NCBI RefSeq assembly: GCF_018760365.1
Contig: NZ_JAHIAB010000013.1
Coordinates: 1 to 64,000 of the forward strand
Direction: 5' to 3'
Length of the DNA: 64,000 bases
Origin: Pseudooceanicola endophyticus
Lineage (GTDB): Bacteria > Pseudomonadota > Alphaproteobacteria > Rhodobacterales > Rhodobacteraceae
Shown in pieces: positions 25,832 to 33,912 of the stretch. Every line of letters begins with the position of its first letter. The first letter of the stretch is position 1. The position numbers were made by a program, and so were the translations under genes. Below the pieces are notes generated by a model that saw nothing but the letters and a program-made list of their open reading frames with translations, did no database searches and was not told where the DNA came from.

Positions 25832-26575
25832 TCAGGCGCGCATGCCCTGGACGCTGACGGGACCCAGCGGATAGGGGACGTTGTGCTGGGTGACCCATTC
25901 GCGGAAGCTGGCGCGGGCGCCGGGGTAGCCGATCATGATCCAGGCCCCCATGCCCTTGTTGCCGCCGTACATCGGGTCCGAGAGGTAGCCGTTCTTGGTG
26001 TCGCTCCAGAGCTGGCCGAAGAAGTTCGAACCGCTCAGGTAATCCTCTCCCATGGCCAGGAAATCGACCTTGTCGGACTGCACGTCGCTCAGGAAGGCGT
26101 CCTGCTCGTCGGCGCTCAGGTCCTCGAAGGCCTTGCCATGGGCGGCCTGGGCGGCATCGGCAAAAAGCTTGAGGCCACGCTGATAGACCTCGGAGGGCAG
26201 GTAGGGCATCTGGTAGCCCATCAGCGGGCTGGGGCGTTTCGGAAACGGCCCCTTCAGGTACCAGTCCTGGCCGTAATCACCCCCGATCTGCATGTCGAGG
26301 AACACCGGCACGTTCGCCTCAAGCGCGCCGGGGCCGATCTTTTCTCCGTCGCCATCACCGGGGATCAGCCGGTCGGTGATCGCGCAGAGCAGGCGGAATT
26401 CGGCATCGGTGAAGAAGCCCGGAGTATAGCTGGCCAGGTCGGGGGCGGCCTGGTCCAGCACGGTGGCCGCGCGGACGCTTTCGAACGGCACGCCAAGGGC
26501 CGCCGCGCTGGCGATCGCGGCGGTGCCCAGCATGAAGCCGCGCCTCCCGAAGCTGGAACCGGATTTTCGTGTCAT
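25832..26575 (-). CDS. Gluconate 2-dehydrogenase subunit 3 (gamma) family protein
   Basis: A 247-residue protein with a Tat signal (GRRGFMLGTAAIASAAALG at residues 10-28). The mature part has FTDAEFRLLCAITDRLIPGD, typical of the gamma subunit that carries the folded flavoprotein across the membrane. The start MTRKSGSSF has a short space to an AGGAGC-type site. It is the first gene of the minus-strand array, with about 400 bases of upstream regulatory DNA. Confidence 0.9.
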   Translation of the reverse strand: MTRKSGSSFGRRGFMLGTAAIASAAALGVPFESVRAATVLDQAAPDLASYTPGFFTDAEFRLLCAITDRLIPGDGDGEKIGPGALEANVPVFLDMQIGGDYGQDWYLKGPFPKRPSPLMGYQMPYLPSEVYQRGLKLFADAAQAAHGKAFEDLSADEQDAFLSDVQSDKVDFLAMGEDYLSGSNFFGQLWSDTKNGYLSDPMYGGNKGMGAWIMIGYPGARASFREWVTQHNVPYPLGPVSVQGMRA

Positions 26576-26973
26576 GCAATGCTCCTTCGGGGCTGGGAGG
26601 GGACGGAGTCGCGGCCTGGCCCGGACGCACAGGCAGACCCTTCGCCCGCGCAGTCGGCCTGCGTGCGGGACGGTCAGACAGCCATCTGTACCTCTCGGAA
26701 ATGCGGGTCCTGGGGCGGGCCCGCTCGAATTCGTGCATGGGGCCCGGCATCCGCAAGGGACGCCACGTGGCCGGAAACTCATGCCAGCCTAGGTCCATGC
26801 AACTGATATATTAATTATACTTTGGAATTAGGGAACGGGATTTCTTTGGATTGTCATGCAAATGCGCGGTCGAGAATTATCGACCGCATCGGCATTTGAC
26901 GGGACCTTTCGCCGCACTATCGCGCGCCCGCAGGGGCGACAGCAGGCGCGGTCGTCGCAAGGGGCCCGATTGC
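26576..26973. promoter_or_regulatory. Leader and promoter region of the long minus-strand operon
   Basis: These 398 bases lie between the gamma-subunit gene and the upstream regulator gene, both on the minus strand. No gene is supported. The stretch 26795-26880 is markedly AT-rich against its surroundings and contains ACTGATATATTAAT at 26802-26815, whose reverse complement matches the core of the TRAP operator (3298-3311) at 13 of 14 positions. The operon promoter is likely here. Confidence 0.55.
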
Positions 26974-27972
26974 TCAGGCCAGTTGCAGATAGGCGGGGAA
27001 ATCCTGCGGCGGTTCGATGATCGCGGTGATCTTCAGCTGCGCGATCATCCGGTCGCGCGCCTTTTCCAGATGTGTCGACAGCATGCTGGCCGCCGCCGGG
27101 ATCGAGCCCGACAGCGCCAGTTCCACCACCTGGCCCAGCTCCAGCAGGGACTGGGTGTCCGGCGGCAGGCCAAGGGCGAACAGCGCCGCCTGGCAAGCCT
27201 CAAGCGCCAGCCGGTTGCCCGAGGCGCTGTTGCCCAGATCCTCGTTCGGGGTGGCCAGGATCACCGTCTCGAAGAAGCGGCGGTCCAGGGCGAACCACTG
27301 CCGCGCGCTCAACACCGCGTCGGGGGTCAGGCTGTTGATCTCGTCCATCAGGGCGCGCAGGTCGTCATAGCGCAGCTCGGCCGAGCGCAGCGCCGCGACT
27401 TCGAGGATGGCGCGCAGCTGGTACTTGTTCTTGATCATCTGCGAGGTCAGCGGCTCCACCACCCAGCGGGAGGTGCGGTTCTTCTGGATCAACCCGCGTT
27501 CCTGCAACCGGCCCAGCACGTCGCGCACGATGGTGCGCGAGACGCCGTATTCCTCGGCCACCAGCGCCTCGATGATCCGGTAGCGGCCGAAGACCGGGCA
27601 GCGGGTCACGTGCCGTTCGACATCCTCGTAGATGCGCAGCCAGTTCGGCTTGCCGACACTGTCGTCGAGGCTGGTCAGGTCCATCTCGATCTGGCGCAGA
27701 TCCTCGCGGCGCGGGCTGTCGGAGCCGCAGACCAGAAAGCCACGCCCGGAAAAGCGCCGGATGCGGCCCTCGGCCTCGATCATCTCCAGCGCGCGCTTCA
27801 CGGTGGCGCGCGACATGTCCATGCGTTCCGAAAGCGCGCTCTCCTGCAGCACGAGGCCGGGATAGAGCAGCCCGAGCGCGATATTGTGGCGGATCAGCTC
27901 TGCCGCCGTCTCGAACAGCGTCGCGCGCTTGTCGTGGTCTTCGGGCTCCTGCGCTGCTGCGGACCTGGCCAT
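26974..27972 (-). CDS. GntR-type regulator with two winged-helix domains and an FCD-like domain
   Basis: A 332-residue regulator, about 90 residues longer than usual FCD proteins. The first winged helix is at about 18-85 (LQESALSERMDMSRATVKRALEMIEAEGRIRR) and a second at about 112-175 (IIEALVAEEYGVSRTIVRDVLGRLQERGLIQK). Residues 180-315 are helical and FCD-like (LRAILEVAALRSAELRYDDL, DRRFFETVILAT). It may control the downstream dehydrogenase-carnitine array, the divergent ABC operon at 28262, or both. Confidence 0.85.
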   Translation of the reverse strand: MARSAAAQEPEDHDKRATLFETAAELIRHNIALGLLYPGLVLQESALSERMDMSRATVKRALEMIEAEGRIRRFSGRGFLVCGSDSPRREDLRQIEMDLTSLDDSVGKPNWLRIYEDVERHVTRCPVFGRYRIIEALVAEEYGVSRTIVRDVLGRLQERGLIQKNRTSRWVVEPLTSQMIKNKYQLRAILEVAALRSAELRYDDLRALMDEINSLTPDAVLSARQWFALDRRFFETVILATPNEDLGNSASGNRLALEACQAALFALGLPPDTQSLLELGQVVELALSGSIPAAASMLSTHLEKARDRMIAQLKITAIIEPPQDFPAYLQLA

Positions 27973-28138
27973 GGCTATCCCTTCTGAAACCTGGGCGCAG
28001 AATAGGCACCCCGGACTTCGGGGGGAATGGCTTTCTCATCTGTACGCAAAAATCGTTTCTGAGTCGCCGGGCCCACCCGGGCATCCTGCCGAAAATCGCG
28101 GCCATCCTTCACGAAGCGACCTATTTTTAGGCTATATT

Positions 28139-28174
28139 TTGTTATAATATCACAAAAATCAGATCCGTTAACGG
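28139..28174. promoter_or_regulatory. Two palindromes in the divergent regulator/ABC-operon gap
   Basis: The 289-base gap 27973-28261 is AT-rich toward 28261. It holds an imperfect 17-base dyad TTGTTATAATATCACAA (28139-28155, 14 of 16 arm positions symmetric) and a perfect 10-base palindrome CCGTTAACGG (28165-28174). The decamer AAAAATCGTT also appears twice in the same orientation, at 28048 and 28236. These are candidate operators for the tandem-winged-helix regulator. Confidence 0.45.
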
Positions 28175-28261
28175 TTTTCTTGATGCAAAGATCATTTTGA
28201 ACTTGGTCCGCGCGGCAGAATCGATGTTTGCATAAAAAAATCGTTAATCAGGGAGCGCACC

Positions 28262-29284
28262 GTGCTGACAGTCAGGCAAGTAAGCCGCAGATATGGCGAG
28301 ACCGTCGCCCTGGAGGGGCTTAGCCTCGAAGTGCCCGCCGATACCTACATGTCGCTGCTGGGGGCCTCGGGCTCGGGCAAGACGACGCTGCTGCGGCTGA
28401 TCGCGGGCTTCGAGGAACCCGATGCGGGCCAGATCGCGCTGGACGGCACGCGGCTGGACGGCAAGCCGCCGCATCAGCGCGACATCGGCTTCGTGTTCCA
28501 GAACTTCGCCCTGTTTCCGCATCTGAGCGTGGCCCAGAACGTCGCCTTCGGGCTGCGCTACCGGGCCGCCAACCCGCTGACCGACAACGAGGAAATCCGC
28601 GCGCGTTCAGAGGCGGCGCTGGAGCTGGTGGGGCTGAAGGGCTTTGGCCATCGCGGCATCGGCGCGATCTCCGGCGGGCAGCGTCAGCGGGTGGCGCTGG
28701 CACGCACCCTGGTCTGCGAGCCGCGCATCGTGCTGCTGGACGAACCGCTGGGTGCGCTTGATGCCAACCTGCGGGCCCGGATGTGCGACGAGCTGAAGGC
28801 GATCCGCGAACGGCTGGGCGTCAGCTTCCTGCATGTCACCGGATCGGAAACCGAGGCCCTGACCATGGGCGACCGGGTCGCGGTGCTCTCGGGCGGGCGG
28901 ATCGTGCAGGCGGATGCGCCAGAACGGCTGTTCGCCGAGCCTGCGAATGCCCAGGCCGCGCGCCACCTGAACGCCTGGAACATCTTCGATGCCGGGCTTT
29001 GCGCCGGGGGCGGGGCGGGCCAGCTGGGCGTGCGCTTCGACCAGATCGACATCAGCGCGCCGGGGCAGGCGCCGGGCGCCCATCTGCGGCTGCCGGCAAG
29101 GTTCCTGGCCGGGGAATTCAACGGTCCGACCGCGCTGTCCTTCTTCCGCGCCGCCGACGGCAGCCTGCTTCAGGTCACCGATCACCTGAGCCAGCCGCGC
29201 CTTCCCGACCTGGTCGAGGGCCAGGATTACGACCTGCATTTCGCGCCCCAGACGGCGCGCCAGTTTCCCGGAGCCGCCCGATGA
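28262..29284 (+). CDS. ABC transporter ATPase, PotA-like, lacking the H-loop histidine
   Basis: A 340-residue ATPase with a C-terminal TOBE-like region. It has Walker A GASGSGKTT (34-42), Q-loop Gln80, signature ISGGQ (136-140) and Walker B VLLDE (157-161). The switch position, normally VTHDQ, reads VTGSE, with Gly194 in place of His. The second ATPase of this operon keeps His194. Start is a GTG with AGGGAG upstream. It overlaps the first permease by four bases. ATP hydrolysis at its own site may be impaired. Confidence 0.9.
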   Translation: MLTVRQVSRRYGETVALEGLSLEVPADTYMSLLGASGSGKTTLLRLIAGFEEPDAGQIALDGTRLDGKPPHQRDIGFVFQNFALFPHLSVAQNVAFGLRYRAANPLTDNEEIRARSEAALELVGLKGFGHRGIGAISGGQRQRVALARTLVCEPRIVLLDEPLGALDANLRARMCDELKAIRERLGVSFLHVTGSETEALTMGDRVAVLSGGRIVQADAPERLFAEPANAQAARHLNAWNIFDAGLCAGGGAGQLGVRFDQIDISAPGQAPGAHLRLPARFLAGEFNGPTALSFFRAADGSLLQVTDHLSQPRLPDLVEGQDYDLHFAPQTARQFPGAAR

Positions 29285-30192
29285 CCGCCCTTTCGACCGA
29301 CAGCCCGATGCCGACAGAGACCTCTCCGGCGCAGTTGCGTGAACGCAAGGACCGCCGCCGCGCCTGGCTGCTGCTCAGCCCCGGGCTGCTGTGGATGGCG
29401 CTCTTCATGGTGCTGCCGATGTGCATGGTGGTCTATGTGTCGTTCTGGACGCAGACGACCTTTTCGGTGAACTCGACCCTGACGACGGCCAGCTGGGAAC
29501 GTTTCCTGGGCTCCGCCACCTACCTGCACGCCATCGGCACCACCCTGCGGGTCTGGGCCATCGTGCTGGCGGCCACGCTGATCGTCGGCTACCCGGTGGC
29601 GCTCTATATCGGGCTGTTTGTGCGCAACAAGACGTTGCAGACGGCGCTTCTGGTCGCCTGCGTCATCCCGTTCTGGACCTCCTTCCTGATCCGCGTCATC
29701 GCCTGGCGCCCGATGCTGGGCACCGAGGGCGCGATCAACACCATCCTGATGAAGCTGGGCCTGATCCACGAGCCGCTGACCTTCCTGCTGTTCTCGGAAT
29801 TCTCGGTGCTGGTCGGCATGACCCAGATCTACTGCGTCTTCATGGTGGGCCCGGTCACCTTCATGATCGGTCGCATCGACCCCTCGGTGATCGAGGCGGC
29901 GCGCGATCTGGGCGCCTCCTTCGGGACCATCTTCCGCCGCATCATCCTGCCGCTGTCGCTGCCGGGCGTCATGGTCGGCGCGATCTTCGTCTCGGTCATG
30001 GTGCTGGGCGAATTCGCCACCGCCGCCTCGCTCTCGGGGCGCAAGGTCAACCTGCTGGGCAACATCATCGTCAGCCAGGTGGGCTCTCTGAAATGGGCCT
30101 TCGCCGCGGTCGCGGGCGTGGTGCTGACCCTCATCATCACCGCCGTCATCGCGCTGGCCCTGCGCATCGTCGACCTGCGAAAGGAAATGTGA
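29281..30192 (+). CDS. ABC transporter permease, PotB-like
   Basis: A 303-residue permease. After a polar N-terminal stretch (about 35 residues) come six helices; the EAA loop is EAARDLGASFGTIFRRIILPLSLPG near residue 205. The ATG overlaps the ATPase stop (ATGA). With the next gene it forms the channel of a polyamine-type importer. Confidence 0.92.
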   Translation: MTALSTDSPMPTETSPAQLRERKDRRRAWLLLSPGLLWMALFMVLPMCMVVYVSFWTQTTFSVNSTLTTASWERFLGSATYLHAIGTTLRVWAIVLAATLIVGYPVALYIGLFVRNKTLQTALLVACVIPFWTSFLIRVIAWRPMLGTEGAINTILMKLGLIHEPLTFLLFSEFSVLVGMTQIYCVFMVGPVTFMIGRIDPSVIEAARDLGASFGTIFRRIILPLSLPGVMVGAIFVSVMVLGEFATAASLSGRKVNLLGNIIVSQVGSLKWAFAAVAGVVLTLIITAVIALALRIVDLRKEM

Positions 30193-30195
30193 GCC

Positions 30196-31041
30196 ATGGA
30201 ATCCCGCATTCTCCGCCCGACCCTGGGCCTTTACGCCGCCGCCTTCCTGCTTTTCCTCTACGGCCCGATGATCGTGCTGACGATCCTGTCCTTCCAGGGC
30301 CCCGAGGGCGGCCCGCAGTTCCCGGTGCAGGACTGGTCGCTCTACTGGTACAAGCAGCTTCTCGGGCTGAGCGAGGCCTCCCGCGTGGCGCAGCTGCCGG
30401 TCGGCGACAGCCTGCTGCGCTCGATCACCCTGGCCTTCATGACCACCGTGGTCTCGACCGTGCTGGGCGTAATGAGCGCCGAGGCCTTCCGCACCCGCTT
30501 CAAGGGGTCGGGCCCGGCCTTCTACCTGATCATCCTCGGCATGATGGTGCCGGGCGTGCTGGTGGGCCTGGGCATGGCGCTGCTGTCGAGCACGCTGGGC
30601 ATCAGCCGGGCCTGGTGGGGCACCTCCTTCGTGCTGCACGTGGTCTACACCTATCCCTTCGCCTTCCTGGTGATGCTGGCGATCTTCAACCGCTTCGACC
30701 GCACCGTGGAAGAGGCCGCCCTGTCGCTGGGTGTCAGCCCGGCCCAGACCTTCCGGCGGGTGACCTTCCCGATCATCTTCCCGGGCGTGCTCTCGGCCAT
30801 GCTGTTCAGCTTCACGCTCAGCTACGACGAATTCGCCCGCACCCTGTTCACCGCCGGTCGCGACCTGACGCTGCCGCTGGCGATCTACGGCACCTTCTCG
30901 GTCGAGATCCATCCCAACATCTTCGCCTTCGGCGTGCTGACCACCCTGTTCAGCTTCACCCTGCTGGTCATCTACGGCCTGCTGATGAAGCGCTTCACCA
31001 ACCGCGCCGCACGCTTTGCCGGCCAGGAGGACAACGGATGA
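30196..31041 (+). CDS. ABC transporter permease, PotC-like
   Basis: A 281-residue permease with six helices and an EAA loop near residue 175 (EEAALSLGVSPAQTFRRVTF). It starts 3 bases after the first permease and overlaps the following dehydrogenase gene by four bases, so transport and catabolic genes are translated as one unit. Confidence 0.92.
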   Translation: MESRILRPTLGLYAAAFLLFLYGPMIVLTILSFQGPEGGPQFPVQDWSLYWYKQLLGLSEASRVAQLPVGDSLLRSITLAFMTTVVSTVLGVMSAEAFRTRFKGSGPAFYLIILGMMVPGVLVGLGMALLSSTLGISRAWWGTSFVLHVVYTYPFAFLVMLAIFNRFDRTVEEAALSLGVSPAQTFRRVTFPIIFPGVLSAMLFSFTLSYDEFARTLFTAGRDLTLPLAIYGTFSVEIHPNIFAFGVLTTLFSFTLLVIYGLLMKRFTNRAARFAGQEDNG

Positions 31042-31766
31042 GCGCCCTTGTCACCGGAGCGGGCTCTGGCATCGGGGCGGCGATCGCCCTGCGCCTTGCC
31101 GCCGAAGGCCATGCCGTCGCCGTCAACGACCTGACGCAGGAGGGGGCCGCCGCCACCGTCGCCCAGATCACCGCCGCCGGCGGCACCGCCCGGGCCTATG
31201 GCGCCGATGTCAGCGATGCCGCCGCCGTAAACGCCATGCTGGCCGCCGTCACCGCCGATCTGGGCGCACCGAAGATCCTGGTGAACAACGCGGGCTTCGG
31301 CCACCAGGCCCCGTTCCTCGAGATCGCGCCCGAGACCTTCGACCGCATCTTCGCGGTGCATGTGCGCGGCACCTTCCTGTGCACCCGCGCCTGCCTGCCG
31401 GCGATGCTGGCGGCGGGGCAGGGGATCATCGTCAACGTCGCCTCCCAGCTGGGGCAGATCGGCGGGGTCGAGCTGGTGCATTACGCCGGTGCCAAGGCCG
31501 CCATCATCGGCATGACGAAATCCCTGGCACGCGAGGTTTCGGCCCGTGGCGTGCGGGTCAATGCGGTGGCCCCCGGCCCGATCAACACCCCCCTGGTCGA
31601 GGCCCTGTCGGAAGACTGGAAAACCGCCAAGCGCGCGGAACTGCCCCTGGGCCGCTTCGGCACCCCGGCCGAGGTCGCGGGCAGCGTCGCCTTCCTGTGC
31701 TCGGACGATGCCGCGCTCTTTGTCGGGCAGACGCTGGGGCCCAACTCCGGCGACGTGATGCTCTGA
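31038..31766 (+). CDS. SDR family oxidoreductase
   Basis: A 242-residue classical short-chain dehydrogenase. It has TGAGSGIG near residue 6, NNAGFG near 85 and the catalytic Ser in VNVASQLG with YAGAK (Tyr-x3-Lys) near 150. The C-terminus FVGQTLGPNSGDVML is typical of 3-oxoacyl reductase-like SDRs. Embedded in the ABC operon, it probably oxidises or reduces a hydroxyl on the imported compound. Confidence 0.9.
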   Translation: MSALVTGAGSGIGAAIALRLAAEGHAVAVNDLTQEGAAATVAQITAAGGTARAYGADVSDAAAVNAMLAAVTADLGAPKILVNNAGFGHQAPFLEIAPETFDRIFAVHVRGTFLCTRACLPAMLAAGQGIIVNVASQLGQIGGVELVHYAGAKAAIIGMTKSLAREVSARGVRVNAVAPGPINTPLVEALSEDWKTAKRAELPLGRFGTPAEVAGSVAFLCSDDAALFVGQTLGPNSGDVML

Positions 31767-31795
31767 GCCCCCTCGGAAAGAAGAAAGACATTCAA

Positions 31796-32548
31796 ATGGA
31801 CAAGAGAACTGTTCTGGTCACCGGCGCCGGTATCGGCATCGGGCGGGCCGCCGCGCTGGCCTTCGGCGCCAATGGCGATCACGTGGTGGTCACCGATGTG
31901 CTTGAAGCCGAGGGCCGCGCCGTCGCCGAGGCGATCCGCGCCGCCGGTGGCAGCGCCGAATTCCAACCCCTCAACGTGCGCTCGACCGAAGATGCCGATG
32001 CACTGGTCGCCGATCTGAACGCCCGCTTCGGCAGTATCGACGTGATCGTCGCCAATGCCGGGATCGCCCTTCGGGTGCCGATGTCGGAGATGACCGACGA
32101 GAAATGGCACGAGACGCTGGATGTCGACCTTTACGGCATGATGCGGGTGATCCGCCCGGCACTGCCGGCGATGAAGGCGGGCGCCTCGATCATCTGCCTC
32201 TCCTCGATCATGGGCACTGCCTATGGCTGGGACGAGCATGTGCATTACTCCACGGCGAAATCCGGCGTCATCGGCATGATCCGGGGGCTGGCGGTGGAAT
32301 ATGCCGGGCGCGGCATCCGGGTGAACGGCGTCGCGCCAGGCTACATCCGCACCGCGCAGCTTCTGAACCCCGGCCACAGCCTTGGCCCGGACGCGGCGGA
32401 TATCGCCTCTCCCTACATCCCGATGGGGCGCCTTGGCGACCCGGAGGAGATCGCCAGCGTCATCAGGTTCCTTGCCTCCTCCGATGCCTCCTACCTGACG
32501 GGTCAGGTGGTGACGGTCGATGGCGGGCTGACCCCCGGTCGCTACTGA
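31796..32548 (+). CDS. SDR family oxidoreductase
   Basis: A 250-residue short-chain dehydrogenase with TGAGIGIGRAAALAFG near residue 9, NAGIA near 87, catalytic Ser in CLSSIMG and YSTAK near 153. The C-terminus TGQVVTVDGGLTPGRY is typical. It is a distant paralogue of the SDR just before it, separated by 29 bases that contain GAAAGAAGAAAG as ribosome site. Two SDRs in tandem suggest two redox steps or two stereoisomers. Confidence 0.9.
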   Translation: MDKRTVLVTGAGIGIGRAAALAFGANGDHVVVTDVLEAEGRAVAEAIRAAGGSAEFQPLNVRSTEDADALVADLNARFGSIDVIVANAGIALRVPMSEMTDEKWHETLDVDLYGMMRVIRPALPAMKAGASIICLSSIMGTAYGWDEHVHYSTAKSGVIGMIRGLAVEYAGRGIRVNGVAPGYIRTAQLLNPGHSLGPDAADIASPYIPMGRLGDPEEIASVIRFLASSDASYLTGQVVTVDGGLTPGRY

Positions 32549-32614
32549 GCGGCCCAAGACCAGGGGCGACCCAACACCCCCCATTTTCATCCTTCCAGCA
32601 ACAGGGAAATCCGC

Positions 32615-33835
32615 ATGTCGATGACAGCAAACAGACGTTCCTTCCTGAAATACGGTGCCGCCGCCGGGGCTGCGGCGCTTGGCACGGGCCTGCACCCCTG
32701 GGCGCGCATGGCCTATGCGGCCAACCTCTCGGACGAGGCGCTGCGCACCACCGGGCTTTCGACCACCGTGCAGGACCGCATCCTGCAGATGTTCAAGGCG
32801 CAGTCCGGCGTCGGGTCGGTGTCGGGCACGCCCTCGACCTACCCCGATGCCCAGACCAAGATCCTCTCGGGCTCCTCGGATTACGACTGCTGGGAAATCA
32901 TCGGAGAGCGTCTGCCCGCCCTGATCGCCACCGACAACGTGGAGACCATCCCGGCGGCTTCGATCAGCAACTGGGCCTCGATCCGCGACACCTTCACCAA
33001 GGCCGACCCGAAATGGGGCCCGAAGGCGCAGATCTCGGGGCAGATCTGGGCGGATGACGCGCAAAGCCAGCTCTACATGGTGCCGGCGGTCTATAACTAC
33101 GACTCCATCGGCTACAATCCCGAGGTCCTGTCGGACGAAGAGGCCAACACCTGGACCGCGATCTTCGACGACAAGTGGAAGGGCAAGTCGGGCCTGAACG
33201 TCGATCCGCTGATCGCCATCGGCCAGGCCATCCTGGCGATGAAATCCCTCGGGCTGCTGGATGCGAAGAACCCCGGCAACCCGACGGTGAAGGAAATCGA
33301 CGAGGCCGCCAAGTTCCTGATCTCGAAGAAGAAGGGTGGCCAGTTCCGCGCGCTCTGGGGCGATTTCGGCGAACTCGTGAACCTCATGGCCTCGGGCGAG
33401 ATGGTGGTTTGCGACGCCTGGCAGCCGGCAGTCATGGCGGTGAAGGCACAGGGCAAGCCGGCGAAATACGCGACGCCCAAGGAAGGCTACCGCGCCTGGG
33501 CGATCGGGCCCTCGATGCTGAAGGGCACCCCGAACCGCGAGGCCGTCATCGCCTATGCCGATTTCTGGCTGTCCGGCAAACCCGGCATCATCGTGACCGA
33601 GCAGGGCTACTATTCGCCCTCGACCAACATCAAGGACGCGATGGATCCCGACGCCTATGCCTTCTGGTACGAGGGTCAGCCCTGGAAGGGCGAGGCGCAG
33701 AACGGCATCAACCCCGGCGATCTGCGCGATGGCGGTTCCCTGGAAGAGCGCGCCTCCAACGTCGCCTACTGGCACCAGTGGCCCGATGAATACGACCACC
33801 TGATCCAGCGTTGGGACGAGTTCCTGAACGCCTGA
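32615..33835 (+). CDS. ABC transporter substrate-binding protein, PotD-like, Tat-exported
   Basis: A 406-residue binding protein with a twin-arginine signal (NRRSFLKYGAAAGAAALG) cut near AYAANL. The body has VPAVYNYDSIGYNPEVL and EGYRAWAIGPSMLKG, then DFWLSGKPGIIVTEQGYYSP near the end. It serves the permeases at 29281 and 30196. The gene at 37322 encodes a paralogue without a signal. Aromatic residues are abundant, consistent with a cationic or cyclic ligand, but none is identified. Confidence 0.9.
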   Translation: MSMTANRRSFLKYGAAAGAAALGTGLHPWARMAYAANLSDEALRTTGLSTTVQDRILQMFKAQSGVGSVSGTPSTYPDAQTKILSGSSDYDCWEIIGERLPALIATDNVETIPAASISNWASIRDTFTKADPKWGPKAQISGQIWADDAQSQLYMVPAVYNYDSIGYNPEVLSDEEANTWTAIFDDKWKGKSGLNVDPLIAIGQAILAMKSLGLLDAKNPGNPTVKEIDEAAKFLISKKKGGQFRALWGDFGELVNLMASGEMVVCDAWQPAVMAVKAQGKPAKYATPKEGYRAWAIGPSMLKGTPNREAVIAYADFWLSGKPGIIVTEQGYYSPSTNIKDAMDPDAYAFWYEGQPWKGEAQNGINPGDLRDGGSLEERASNVAYWHQWPDEYDHLIQRWDEFLNA

Positions 33836-33842
33836 TCCCCGG

Positions 33843-33871
33843 CGGGGCGGCGGGCGATCCGCGCCGCCCCG
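33843..33871 (+). promoter_or_regulatory. Intercistronic GC hairpin downstream of a binding-protein gene
   Basis: CGGGGCGGCG and CGCCGCCCCG form a perfect 10-base stem with a 9-base loop, 7 bases after the binding-protein stop and 41 bases before the next ATPase start. No T-run follows. It probably raises binding-protein mRNA over that of downstream genes. Confidence 0.55.
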
Positions 33872-33912
33872 ACCCCAGCATTCCCAGACGCGTTTCCCAG
33901 ACGAGGCCCCGC

